Source: Halorubrum coriense DSM 10284
GTDB lineage: Archaea > Halobacteriota > Halobacteria > Halobacteriales > Haloferacaceae
Length of the DNA stretch: 55,271 bases
Direction: 5' to 3'
Assembly: GCF_000337035.1 (NCBI RefSeq)
Contig: NZ_AOJL01000046.1
Span: 1-55,271 of the forward strand
Below the pieces are notes generated by a model, which was given only the letters and a program-made list of their open reading frames with translations, was not told the origin of the DNA and ran no database searches. Positions 41,173 to 49,730 of this stretch are shown piece by piece (positions within the stretch are counted from its first letter, which is position 1; every line of letters begins with the position of its first letter). The position numbers were made by a program, and so were the translations under genes.

Positions 41173-41838
41173 TCAGTCGTCCGCCGGCGACCGCCCGGGA
41201 CCGCGGTCGGCCGGCGAGAGGTCGACCGCCGGCTCCGCGGGCCCCTCGCGGGCGAGCGGCGGCCAGCGGACTTCGGTCGCGATCGGCCGGTCGAGGTCGA
41301 GCCGCATCCGGAGGTCGCCGCGCCGCTCGACGACCTCGAAGCCGACCGTCCGGTAGACGCTCCGGGCGGGACGGTTCCCGGTCTCGACGTGGAGTTCGAT
41401 CCCGTCGCGGCCGGCGGCCGCGGCGTTGGCGATCACGTGTCGGCACAGCTCGGTCCCGACGCCCCGGTCCTGCGCGTCGGGGTGGACGAAGACGGCGAGT
41501 TCGGGCGTTTCGGCGTCGGTCGGCGTGTACACCGCGTGGCCGAACAGCTCGCCGTTCCGCTCGGCGACGACGTTGTTCCCCTCGGACAGCAACGACCGGA
41601 TCCAGTCGACGCGCCGCCGCCGGCTCACCGGCGGGAGCCCCTGCGCGCGGTGGGGACGGCCGAACCGCTCGTACATCTCGGCGAGGAACGGCTCGTCGGC
41701 GTCGGTCGCGGGCCGGATCGTCCAGCGCGCGCCCTCCTCGTCGACGAAGCGCGGACACCGCGGCGGGCAGTGCGGCGTCCCCTCGCACTCGCTCCCGTCC
41801 CAGCCGTCGCAGGCGACGCTCGCGGTATCGGGGCTCAT
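41173..41838 (-). CDS. GNAT N-acetyltransferase with an N-terminal cysteine cluster
   Basis: 221 residues from ATG 41838. The GNAT core (about 38-185) includes the acetyl-CoA loop DAQDRGVGTELCRHVI and the strand GIELHVETGNRPARSVYRTVGF. Before it, residues 10-28 contain Cys10, Cys18, Cys24 and Cys28 with His23 (CDGWDGSEC then HCPPRCPRF), which could bind zinc. The tail after residue 190 is Pro/Asp-rich. The acceptor substrate is unknown. Confidence 0.85.
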   Translation of the reverse strand: MSPDTASVACDGWDGSECEGTPHCPPRCPRFVDEEGARWTIRPATDADEPFLAEMYERFGRPHRAQGLPPVSRRRRVDWIRSLLSEGNNVVAERNGELFGHAVYTPTDAETPELAVFVHPDAQDRGVGTELCRHVIANAAAAGRDGIELHVETGNRPARSVYRTVGFEVVERRGDLRMRLDLDRPIATEVRWPPLAREGPAEPAVDLSPADRGPGRSPADD

Positions 41839-41940
41839 GGCTCGACGTTCGCACCGGATCGTGTTATAGGGTGACAACGACTTTCACGGCGTGGGAATCG
41901 GTGACGGAGACTGCGCGGGCACGACGCGGCCGGGCGGGGG

Positions 41941-42729
41941 CTACTCCCGGATCAGCACGATGCCCTCGCGGAACACCGCGTGGTTCGGGACGACGTGCTC
42001 CTCGCCGTCGGTCTCGATGTGGGTGACGAAGAGGTCGACCTCTTGGACGACGCCGCGCTCGCCCGCGACGCGGACCTCGTCGCCGATGCCGTACGGCTGC
42101 CGGAGGAGGAGGAAGACGCCGGCGGCGGCCGACGCGACCAGGTCCTTCGTCGCGAGCGCGGCGAACAGCACGACCGCGAACGCGTACGCCGCGAGCAACA
42201 CGATGAGCGCGAGCGTCTGGACGCCGACCTGGCCGAGCGCGATGAGCGCGGCGACGTAGACGACGCTGTACTTCACGAGCGTCGGGAGCACGCCGAGTTC
42301 GGGGAGCTTGATCCCCCGGAGGCGCTCGGCGACGAGCAGCTCCGTCTTGTCGCCGACGACGACGCCGACGACGAGGACGACGGCGGCGACGAACAGCCGC
42401 GGGAGGAAGGCGGCGACCCCCGACCAGAACTGTTCGAGGTAGTTCACGTCCGCGACCGTCAGCGCGACGATGACCGTGACGGCGACGATGAAGTAGCTCG
42501 ACAGTTGTGCCAAGATCCGCACCGTCGAGGTGTCGAACTCGCGGGCCGTCCGCTCGAAGGCCGTCCCCTCGATCACCTCCGGGACGCCGGCGCGGCGGAG
42601 CAGCCGCCGGTTGATCACGCCGACGAGGTACGCCAGCAGGAGGCCGACGACGAGGACGAACAGCGCCAGCCAGATCCGGTCCGGGACGGTCCGCGCGAAC
42701 TCGGAGAGGGCGGTCGGGACCGCGGACAT
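41941..42729 (-). CDS. MscS-type small-conductance mechanosensitive channel
   Basis: 262 residues. Membrane helices lie at about residues 17-38, 73-92, 104-126, 145-165 and 168-190. The pore-lining and beta-domain region is ATKDLVASAAAGVFLLLRQP, then YGIGDEVRVAGERGVVQEVD and HIETDGEEHVVPNHAVFREG, the usual MscS core ending. MscS channels release solutes on hypo-osmotic shock. The start codon lies only 3 bases after the dacZ stop, so channel and c-di-AMP synthase form one operon. Confidence 0.92.
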   Translation of the reverse strand: MSAVPTALSEFARTVPDRIWLALFVLVVGLLLAYLVGVINRRLLRRAGVPEVIEGTAFERTAREFDTSTVRILAQLSSYFIVAVTVIVALTVADVNYLEQFWSGVAAFLPRLFVAAVVLVVGVVVGDKTELLVAERLRGIKLPELGVLPTLVKYSVVYVAALIALGQVGVQTLALIVLLAAYAFAVVLFAALATKDLVASAAAGVFLLLRQPYGIGDEVRVAGERGVVQEVDLFVTHIETDGEEHVVPNHAVFREGIVLIRE

Positions 42730-42732
42730 CTG

Positions 42733-43542
42733 TCAGTACTCCTCCGGATCGATCTCCAAGACGAGTTCGCCGGCCTTGAACGCCCGAACGAGCCCGTCCG
42801 ACTCGGAGAGGACGATAGCGGTCGAGTTGGTGTCGCGGGTGATGGCGGCCCCGGACATGTGCCGCGCGCCGAGCCCCTTCGGGATGTCGACCCCCTCCGC
42901 GGCGGGTTCGAGGTAGCGGTACGCGGAGACGATCTTCCCGGAGTCGGAGACGACGAACGCGCCGTCGAGCCGCGAGAACTCCTTCAGCATGACGTTCACG
43001 ATGGGGTCGCCGACGTGGACGTGGCTCTTCTCGAAAGGGTTGTACGACAGCGGCCGCGACTTGTTCATCACCTTCCCCGCGTCGCCGACGACGAACAGCG
43101 CGCCCACCGGCTTCCCCTTCTGCCCCTTCTGGCCGAGTTCGATCGCGACCTCGAACACGTCGCGGATGACGCTCGGCTCGGCCCGGGAGTTGGCGAACAG
43201 GTCGTAGATGCCGGTGCGGATCTCCTCGTCGACGGTGACCCGGACGACCGCGTCCGAGCCGCCGTCGAAGACGGAGGCGACGCAGGCCACCTCGTCCCCC
43301 TCGGAGACGAGGTCCGCGTCCATCGCGCCCTCGATCCCGAACCGGATCCGGTCTTTCACGTTGTCGAAGGGGAGGGGCAGGTCGACGAACGTCTCGGCGT
43401 CGACGTCGTTGTCGGGCGCGACGACGACGACCTCACCCCCGTCGTCCGCGAACCGCTCGTAGAAGGAACTCGTCGGGGAGAACAGCAGGGCGGCGTCGAC
43501 GTCCGCGACGAGGTCCGCCAGGTGGTCGGTGAGCGAGGCCAT
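42733..43542 (-). CDS. dacZ: Diadenylate cyclase DacZ
   Basis: 269 residues from ATG 43542. The enzyme makes cyclic di-AMP from two ATP. The N-terminal part (about 1-120) is specific to archaeal DacZ. The DAC (DisA_N) catalytic domain holds the two invariant motifs, LDGAFVVSDSGKI (Asp-Gly-Ala at 193-195) and GLGARHMSGAAIT (Arg-His at 227-228). It is soluble, with no membrane helices. A TATA-like actatacgc on the minus strand lies about 27 bases upstream. It is the first gene of an operon with mscS. Confidence 0.93.
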   Translation of the reverse strand: MASLTDHLADLVADVDAALLFSPTSSFYERFADDGGEVVVVAPDNDVDAETFVDLPLPFDNVKDRIRFGIEGAMDADLVSEGDEVACVASVFDGGSDAVVRVTVDEEIRTGIYDLFANSRAEPSVIRDVFEVAIELGQKGQKGKPVGALFVVGDAGKVMNKSRPLSYNPFEKSHVHVGDPIVNVMLKEFSRLDGAFVVSDSGKIVSAYRYLEPAAEGVDIPKGLGARHMSGAAITRDTNSTAIVLSESDGLVRAFKAGELVLEIDPEEY

Positions 43543-43664
43543 TGAGCCACGTGACTCTCGGTGGGCGTATAGTCGTTGCGTCGGCGTCGTGCGAACGTCT
43601 GACGCCGGGCGGGATCGCCCTGCGATTCGACGCGGAAGAGCTGACGGCTCGCGCGCAGATCCGA

Positions 43665-45287
43665 TCAATCGTCGGCCGCCGCCGGTTCCTCCGCGTTCGG
43701 CGGCCGCCGGTCGCGAATCAGGTCGGCCGCTCGCTCGGCGACCGCTATCGTCGGGGCGTTCGTGTTGCCGCCGACGAGCGTGGGCATCACGCTCGCGTCG
43801 ACGACGCGGAGCCCCTCGACCCCGTGAACTCGGAGCTCCTCGTCCACGACCGCCGCCTCGTCGTCGCCCATCCTACACGTGCCGACGGGGTGGTACACCG
43901 TGTGGCACGTCTCGCGGACGTGCCGGGCGATCTCCTCGTCGGTCCGGGCGTCCTCGCCGGGCCACACCTCCCGCCCGACGTACTCCGAGAGCGCGTCCTG
44001 CCGCGCGATCTCGCGGGCCCGCTTGACCCCGTCCACGAGGGCGTCGACGTCCGCGTCCGCCGCGAGGTAGTTCGGGTCGATGGCGGGATCGTCGAACGGG
44101 TCGGCCGACCGGAGCGCGATGCGCCCCCGGCTCTCCGGCCGGAGCTGCGTCGCGCCGATCGACAGCCCCCGCCCGGTGTCGGGGTTCTCGAAGCCGTGCT
44201 CCATGAAGTACGAGGGGGCGAAGTGGAACTGGAGCTCCGGCCGGGACTCGCCGTCGCCGGTGCGGACGAACCCGCCGGCCTCGGCGACGTTGGAGGTCAG
44301 CTTCCCGCGCTTGCGGAGGAACCAGTTGAAGACGTCCTTCAGTCCGCCGGCGTCGTCCAGCGTGCTGACGTCGTCGTCGGTCTCGTAGACGGTGAACGCG
44401 AACAGGTGGTCCTGGAGGTTCCGACCGACGCCGGGCGAGTCCGCCTCGACGTCGATGCCGTGGTCCGCGAGGTGGTCGGGGTCGCCCACGCCCGAGAGCA
44501 TGAGGAGCTGCGGCGAGTTGACCGCGCCGGCGCTGAGGACGACCTCCTCGCTCGCGCCGACGGACTGAGCCTCGCCGCCCTGCCTGTACCGAACGCCGGT
44601 GGCGCGGCCGTCCTCGACGGTCACCTCGGTCACCTGTGCGCCGGTCTCGGCGGCGAGGTTCGGTCGGTCGAGGGCCGGTTTGAGGTACGCGTCGGCCGCG
44701 CTGTGGCGCTTCCCGTTCTTCTGCGTGACGTGGTACGTCCCCACGCCCGCCTGCGCCGCGCCGTTGAAGTCGTCGTTGCGGTCGTAGCCCGCCTGCGCGG
44801 CGGCGTCGACGAACGCCCGCGAGACCGGCCGCGGCGAGGACTGATCCGCGACGTTGAGCGGTCCCGCGGAGCCGTGGTACGGCGACGACGAGGGGGCGAA
44901 CGTCTCCGCCCGCTTGAAGTACTCCAGCATGGCGTCGTACCCCCAGCCGTCGTTGCCGAGATCCGCCCAGTCGTCGTAGTCCGACGGGTGACCGCGGACG
45001 TAGATCATCGCGTTCGTGGAGGAGCACCCGCCGAGCGTCTTGCCGCGCGGCCAGTAGAGCCGTCGGCCGGCGCAGCCCTCCTGCGGCTCGGTGTGGTACT
45101 CCCAGTCCGCGTCGGTCTCGAACAGCTCCGGGAACCCTGCCGGGATCCGCATGTTCCGGTCGTCGTCGGGCGTGCCCGCTTCGAGGAGGAGCACGCTCGT
45201 GTCCGGATCCGCGGTGAGTCGGTTCGCGAGGACGCAACCCGCCGAGCCGGCCCCGACGACGACGAAGTCGTATGCCGTGTCTGTCAT
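43665..45287 (-). CDS. GMC-family FAD oxidoreductase (choline dehydrogenase-like)
   Basis: 540 residues from ATG 45287 (MTDTAYDFVVVGAGSAGC). The ADP-binding motif is VVGAGSAGCVLANRL. GMC signature 1 is RGKTLGGCSSTNAMIYVRG and signature 2 is SAGAVNSPQLLMLSG. The active-site His is in YHPVGTCRMG, and TLVGGNTNAPTIAVAER closes the FAD site. Such enzymes oxidise alcohols, including choline to betaine aldehyde, but the substrate range of this subgroup is wide. No betaine-aldehyde dehydrogenase gene is next to it, so a betaine role is unproven. Confidence 0.92.
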   Translation of the reverse strand: MTDTAYDFVVVGAGSAGCVLANRLTADPDTSVLLLEAGTPDDDRNMRIPAGFPELFETDADWEYHTEPQEGCAGRRLYWPRGKTLGGCSSTNAMIYVRGHPSDYDDWADLGNDGWGYDAMLEYFKRAETFAPSSSPYHGSAGPLNVADQSSPRPVSRAFVDAAAQAGYDRNDDFNGAAQAGVGTYHVTQKNGKRHSAADAYLKPALDRPNLAAETGAQVTEVTVEDGRATGVRYRQGGEAQSVGASEEVVLSAGAVNSPQLLMLSGVGDPDHLADHGIDVEADSPGVGRNLQDHLFAFTVYETDDDVSTLDDAGGLKDVFNWFLRKRGKLTSNVAEAGGFVRTGDGESRPELQFHFAPSYFMEHGFENPDTGRGLSIGATQLRPESRGRIALRSADPFDDPAIDPNYLAADADVDALVDGVKRAREIARQDALSEYVGREVWPGEDARTDEEIARHVRETCHTVYHPVGTCRMGDDEAAVVDEELRVHGVEGLRVVDASVMPTLVGGNTNAPTIAVAERAADLIRDRRPPNAEEPAAADD

Positions 45288-45409
45288 AGACAACCATGTG
45301 AGTGTCCGGCAGTTAACTGTGTCCGGTCCGCGGCGGGCGCGGTCTCGGGGTCGCCGTGCCGCCGCGCGGCGTTCGACGCCGTTATCCCTCGCTATCCGAG
45401 TCGTTACGC

Positions 45410-46030
45410 GTGGACCCCGACACCGTCCGAGACGCGTGGCGAGAGCGGGCGGGAGAGTACTCGCCGGCGTACTACGCGTACCGTGGGCCGAACGAGACGA
45501 GCGCGGTGATCCGAGAGGCCCTCTCGGCGCGCCTCGACCGCGACGCCGCCGTCCTCGAACTCGGCTGCGGGTCGGGCCGTCACCTCCGACACCTCGCGGC
45601 GCACGGATTCGAGGACCTGTCCGGCGTCGACATCGACCCCGGGGCCTTCGAGACGATGCGGGAGACGTATCCCGAGCTCGCGTCCGCGGGGACGTTTCAC
45701 TGCGGCTCCCTGACCGAGGTCGTCGGGGAATTCGACGACGGCGCGTTCGACGCGGTGTACTCGGTCGAGACGCTCCAGCACGTCCCCCCGGACGCCGAGT
45801 CGGTCTTCGGGGAGATCGCGCGGATCACCGACGAGGTCTTGATCACGGCGGAGATCGAGGAGCCGACGACCGAGCCGGCGTCGGCGGACCCGGAGGTGAA
45901 CTTCGTCGACGACGACACGCCCCTCTACTACCGCGACTGGGGCGAGATATTCGGCTCGCTGGGGCTCACCGAGGTCGACGTCGTCCGCGGCGACAGGGAC
46001 ACGACGCGGACGTTCCGCGTCGCCGACTGA
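45410..46030 (+). CDS. Class I SAM-dependent methyltransferase
   Basis: 206 residues from GTG 45410 (VDPDTVRDAWRERAGEYSP). The SAM-binding motif I is VLELGCGSGRHLRHLAAHG, followed by LSGVDIDPGAF and the post-motif AVYSVETLQHVPPD. The family is general and the substrate unknown. The frame is open back to a GTG at 45356, but the extra 18 residues are basic and unlike haloarchaeal proteins. A TATA-like gttatcc lies about 27 bases before 45410. Divergent from the GMC oxidoreductase gene. Confidence 0.8.
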   Translation: MDPDTVRDAWRERAGEYSPAYYAYRGPNETSAVIREALSARLDRDAAVLELGCGSGRHLRHLAAHGFEDLSGVDIDPGAFETMRETYPELASAGTFHCGSLTEVVGEFDDGAFDAVYSVETLQHVPPDAESVFGEIARITDEVLITAEIEEPTTEPASADPEVNFVDDDTPLYYRDWGEIFGSLGLTEVDVVRGDRDTTRTFRVAD

Positions 46031-46116
46031 GCGATCGAAGCCTCTCCGTCCGCCTCACCCGCCCCTCGCTCGGTCTCCCGCGCGACTTTTATCCGAGAGC
46101 CGACTACCCGAGCCAC

Positions 46117-47229
46117 ATGGCGACTCGCGAGGCCCTCTGGGGGTACCGGAACCGGTTCGGCGACGCCTTCGGGCGCACCTACTTCCGCCGGTTCGGTCCC
46201 GGCGTCGTCTCCAGCGTCGGGATCGGGACGTACCTCGGCGAGCCGACGCCCGCGGTCGACGAGGCCTCGCGCGAGTCGATCGAACTGGCGCTGCGGTCGG
46301 GAGTGAACCACGTCGACACCGCGGCCAACTACCGCTGCGGCCGCGCCGAGCGCGTCGTGGGCGAGGCGCTCCGAGCGGCTCCCGTCGACCGCGAGTCCGT
46401 CGTCGTCGCGACGAAGGGGGGATTCCTCCCGTTCGACGGCGAGCGCCCGAGCGACCCGAGCGCGTACGTCCGAGAGCGATTCGTCGAGCCGGGGATCGTC
46501 GCCCCCGACGACCTCGCGAACGGCGCGCACGCGATCACGCCGGAGTTCCTCGAGTGGTCGCTCGACCGCTCGCTCGACCGGCTCGGCCTCGACTCGGTCG
46601 ACTGCTACTACGTCCACAACCCCGAGACGCAGCTCGCCGTCAGGTCGCGGGCCGACGTGTACGACGCGCTCGGAGCCGCGTTCGAGGCGCTCGAACGCCG
46701 ACGCGCCGCGGGCGATCTCGGGGCCTACGGCGTCGCGACGTGGGACGCGTTCCGCGTCCCGGAGGGCGGCGATCGATACCTGTCGCTCGCCGAGGTGCTC
46801 TCGCGGGCCGAGGCCGCGGGCGAGGCGGTCGGCCCCGACGACGACCACGGGTTCGAGGCGGTCCAGCTCCCGTTCAACGTCGCGATGGCGGACGCGTTCA
46901 CGCGGCGGAACCAGCCCGCGCCGCCGGGCGCGGACGCGGACGGACCGGTCTCGGCGCTCTCGTTCGCGCACGAGGCCGGGCTCTCGGTGGTGACGAGCGC
47001 GAGCATCGGGCAGGGCGACCTCGCGGTCGAGGGCGCGGTCCCGGCCGACGTCGACGCGACGCTCGCGGGGGAGACGCCGGCCCAGCGCGCGCTCAACTTC
47101 GCGCGGAGCGCACCCGGCGTCACCTCGTCGCTCGTCGGAAGCGCCGACCCGGAGCATGTCCGCGAGAACGTCGCGGCCGGCACCTTCGACCCGCTGGGCG
47201 CGTCGGCGTTCGACGCCGTCTTCGAGTGA
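46117..47229 (+). CDS. Aldo/keto reductase
   Basis: 370 residues from ATG 46117; cttttatcc about 27 bases upstream is its TATA box. Marks of the NADPH-dependent aldo/keto reductase barrel are VSSVGIGTYLGEP, VNHVDTAANYRCGRAERVVG (catalytic Asp and Tyr), the active-site Lys in VVVATKGGF, LGLDSVDCYYVHNPE and APGVTSSLVGSADPEHV. It is longer than most family members because of loops near residues 105-135 and 245-275. Substrate unknown. Confidence 0.9.
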   Translation: MATREALWGYRNRFGDAFGRTYFRRFGPGVVSSVGIGTYLGEPTPAVDEASRESIELALRSGVNHVDTAANYRCGRAERVVGEALRAAPVDRESVVVATKGGFLPFDGERPSDPSAYVRERFVEPGIVAPDDLANGAHAITPEFLEWSLDRSLDRLGLDSVDCYYVHNPETQLAVRSRADVYDALGAAFEALERRRAAGDLGAYGVATWDAFRVPEGGDRYLSLAEVLSRAEAAGEAVGPDDDHGFEAVQLPFNVAMADAFTRRNQPAPPGADADGPVSALSFAHEAGLSVVTSASIGQGDLAVEGAVPADVDATLAGETPAQRALNFARSAPGVTSSLVGSADPEHVRENVAAGTFDPLGASAFDAVFE

Positions 47230-47286
47230 CCGCGGACGGCGGCCGACCCCACAAGACGTTTACCCGGACCGTCGGTAGCCGCCCCC

Positions 47287-47946
47287 ATGTCCCCCACGCG
47301 ACGAACCCTCCTCCGCGGCGGCGTCCTCGGCGCGGTCGCCGCGCTCGCTGGTTGCTCCGGGCCCGACGACCCAGAGTCCGAGTCCGTCCGGCGACGGACC
47401 TCCGGGACCGACACGGACCCGACCGTCCTGAAGCCGCGGAACCCGAACGGCGACCGGGTCCTCCTCGACGGAAGCGAGGTCGACGGCGATCGGTTCCCCC
47501 TCGCCGTCGACCGCGAACTCGTCACGAGCGCGGAGCGAGCGGCCGACCTGCTCGCCGCCGAGGGCGTCGCCGACGCGGACCGCGAGCGAATCCGGTCGTT
47601 CCTCGACGAGACCGACTACGACGCGGAGACGGTGTACGTCTCGCCCGCGGGCGTCAGGTCGTGCGAGCGGCTCCGCGTCGCGTCCGTCTCGTGGGACCCC
47701 GGACGCGTGGAGTACGAGTACTGCCGCGAACTCAGGCCGCCGGACGAGGCGTGCGAAGCGGACGCGCGGGTCGCGCTCGCCCTGCTGTTCAGGCTCTCGG
47801 TCGTACTCGACGGCCGGCTCAACGGGTCCGGCTCCAGCGGGAGGTCGCCGTGTCGGACCACGGGGACAGAGTACGGCGTGATCGACGGGAACGCGACCGT
47901 CCCGGGGAACGACACGGCCCTCGGCGACGGAGGTGACTCTCCGTGA
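47287..47946 (+). CDS. Twin-arginine lipoprotein, first of a pair
   Basis: 219 residues. MSPTRRTLLRGGVLGAVAAL then AGC (Cys23) shows a Tat signal and lipobox, so the mature protein is anchored outside the membrane. The mature part contains DRFPLAVDRELVTSAERAAD, then ETDYDAETVYVSPAGVRSCE and ECYCREL-like spacing with several Cys (three between residues 125 and 165). The family is unknown. A TATA-like gacgtttaccc lies about 28 bases upstream. The stop overlaps the start of the second lipoprotein gene by 4 bases. Confidence 0.7.
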   Translation: MSPTRRTLLRGGVLGAVAALAGCSGPDDPESESVRRRTSGTDTDPTVLKPRNPNGDRVLLDGSEVDGDRFPLAVDRELVTSAERAADLLAAEGVADADRERIRSFLDETDYDAETVYVSPAGVRSCERLRVASVSWDPGRVEYEYCRELRPPDEACEADARVALALLFRLSVVLDGRLNGSGSSGRSPCRTTGTEYGVIDGNATVPGNDTALGDGGDSP

Positions 47947-49295
47947 CGCGGCGGGTGACCCGACGCGGCGCGCTCGCGGCCGCCGGCGCGGCCGCGGTCG
48001 GCTCGCTCGCGGGCTGTTCGGACGTTGGGACCGAGCCGAGATTCTGGGACGACCCGCCGTCGCTGGACGTCGCCGCGGTCCCGAGGGAGTTCGAGGACCC
48101 CGTCCCGGCCCGGCCGCGGCTCGTCCCCGTCGACGTCGAGCCGCGGGTCGCGGCCGCGTTCGCCGACCGCGTCGACCGCCTGCTCGGCGTGGTCCCGGAG
48201 CCGCTGACCGCGGAGCGGCTCCCGCACGGCGGGTTCCGCGAGCGGATCGAGACGGAGCGGGCGGCGGCCCGCGAGGCGCTCCCGGGACCCGACGAGTCGC
48301 TCCCGCCGCTGGAAGCGGCCGAGCGGTACGCGGCGGCGCGCGGTCACGCCGCGACCGCCGTCGGCACGTGGGCGGCCGTGACCGTCGAGGGCGAGCCGGA
48401 GTCGGTGGCGGCCGACCTCGGGACGGTGCGTCACCGCGCGTCCGAGACGCTCGACGCGCTCCCGGGTCCCGCCGCGGACCCGCTCGCGGGCACCGCGGTC
48501 TACGGCCCGCTCGAACGCTGGTACGATAACGCGCTCCGCCGCACGCTGGTCGGCGGCGGGAGTCCGGCAGACGAGGCGAATCCGATCCGGGCGGGAGAGG
48601 CGGTCGGGAACGTCGAGCGCGTCCAGTCGTCCGTCGAGGCCGGGCGGTACCTCCGGGACCGGTACGCGGCCTCGACCCCCGACCCGGAGCCGGTCGCCGA
48701 ACCGATCCGCCGCGAGATGAACCGCCTCGGCCGCGCGGTCGGCGACCGGCTCCGCGAGCTCCACGGCGAGGGGGTCGAGGACCTGCGAGAGAGCCCCGGA
48801 ACCGAGGCCTTCGTCGACGGGCGCGCCGTCGCGCGCGACGCGCCGAGCACCTCCCTCCTGTCGAGCGCGGTCTACCGGACCTTCGACGACTTGTGGTTCG
48901 ATCCGGTCGCGTTCGGCGGTTACGAGCCCGACCACCCGGTGACCGGGCTGACCCGGACCGCGCTCGTCCGGACCCGACTCCGGGCGCTCGACGCCGTCGC
49001 CGCGCGCGTCGAGGCGGGAGAGACGATGTTCCCGGACGACGCCGCGGCGGTCGGCTCGGCGCGCGAGGCGGCGATCGGATCGGCCGGGGCGCTCGCGAGG
49101 AGCGAGAACCCGCTGGCCCGGTGGCTGGTGACGCAGTTCCTGCCGCTGTTCGCGGTACAGGACCGGGCGCTCGCGGCCGACGAGCGGAGCGCGCGCTCGG
49201 CGGTCGAGGCGTACACCGAGTACCGGTGGATCGAGACGGTCGCGGGCGAGGCCGAGGCGGTCGCGGCGTCGGTCGCCGACGGGTTCGAGTCGTGA
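47943..49295 (+). CDS. Twin-arginine lipoprotein, second of a pair
   Basis: 450 residues from GTG 47943, overlapping the previous gene by 4 bases (GTGA). The signal is RRVTRRGALAAAGAAAVGSL followed by the lipobox AGC. The mature part is almost all alpha-helical (for example PLEAAERYAAARGHAATAV and SSVEAGRYLRDRYAA) and has no Cys beyond the anchor. Four-helix-type bundles of this sort often serve as binding or scaffold proteins, but nothing specific is recognisable. Translational coupling suggests it works with the smaller lipoprotein. Confidence 0.7.
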   Translation: MTRRVTRRGALAAAGAAAVGSLAGCSDVGTEPRFWDDPPSLDVAAVPREFEDPVPARPRLVPVDVEPRVAAAFADRVDRLLGVVPEPLTAERLPHGGFRERIETERAAAREALPGPDESLPPLEAAERYAAARGHAATAVGTWAAVTVEGEPESVAADLGTVRHRASETLDALPGPAADPLAGTAVYGPLERWYDNALRRTLVGGGSPADEANPIRAGEAVGNVERVQSSVEAGRYLRDRYAASTPDPEPVAEPIRREMNRLGRAVGDRLRELHGEGVEDLRESPGTEAFVDGRAVARDAPSTSLLSSAVYRTFDDLWFDPVAFGGYEPDHPVTGLTRTALVRTRLRALDAVAARVEAGETMFPDDAAAVGSAREAAIGSAGALARSENPLARWLVTQFLPLFAVQDRALAADERSARSAVEAYTEYRWIETVAGEAEAVAASVADGFES

Positions 49296-49397
49296 GTGGG
49301 GCCGACCGGACGGGGCCGGTCCGCGAGCGGTCGGTCGCGAGAGGAGTGAAAGGAAGCGCAGAGGGCGGCTAGCGGGGAGGCGACGCGTCGACGGCGG

Positions 49398-49568
49398 TCA
49401 GCGGAGCTCCTTGAATCGGGCACCGCACTCCGGGCAGATCCGCACCGAGAACACCTCGTCGGGGTCGTTCTCCTTCTTCAGCACCTGCTCGCAGTCGGCG
49501 CAGTTGAGCCGCTCGTAGGTGTCCTTCATCAGGTCGCCGTCGCGGAGTCCCTTGCGCGTAGATTTCAT
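49398..49568 (-). CDS. HVO_0758-like zinc-finger micro-protein
   Basis: 56 residues, ATG 49568, TGA 49398-49400. The sequence MKSTRKGLRDGDLMKDTYER, then LNCADCEQVLKK, then PDEVFSVRICPECG, ending RFKELR, matches in length and pattern the Haloferax volcanii zinc-finger micro-protein HVO_0758 as I remember it. The four zinc ligands are the two C-x-x-C pairs (ADC and PEC). The minus-strand TATA-like gtttttatcc lies about 27 bases before the ATG. The Haloferax protein binds one zinc; its cellular role is not settled. Confidence 0.85.
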   Translation of the reverse strand: MKSTRKGLRDGDLMKDTYERLNCADCEQVLKKENDPDEVFSVRICPECGARFKELR

Positions 49569-49730
49569 ACCCGCCGTTCGGGGGCGGGGCGGATAAAAAC
49601 CCCGTACGACATCGGTCTGACGCGTCGGCCGAAACCGACGGGAGACGCGCCGTCGCCGGCGGCGGTCGACCTCGGGGTGCTACCCGGCCGCTTTCGCAAC
49701 GCTTGTGTCCGGGCGCGCGGAATCGCCGCC

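Noticed and set aside
38382-42026. A 1214-codon plus-strand frame
   Set aside because: It is antisense to the helicase, GNAT and MscS genes and has the Arg/Val-rich composition of an antisense shadow, with no recognisable domain.
45356-45409. An N-terminal extension of the methyltransferase from GTG 45356
   Set aside because: The added residues are basic and unlike the family, and a TATA-like element fits GTG 45410 better.
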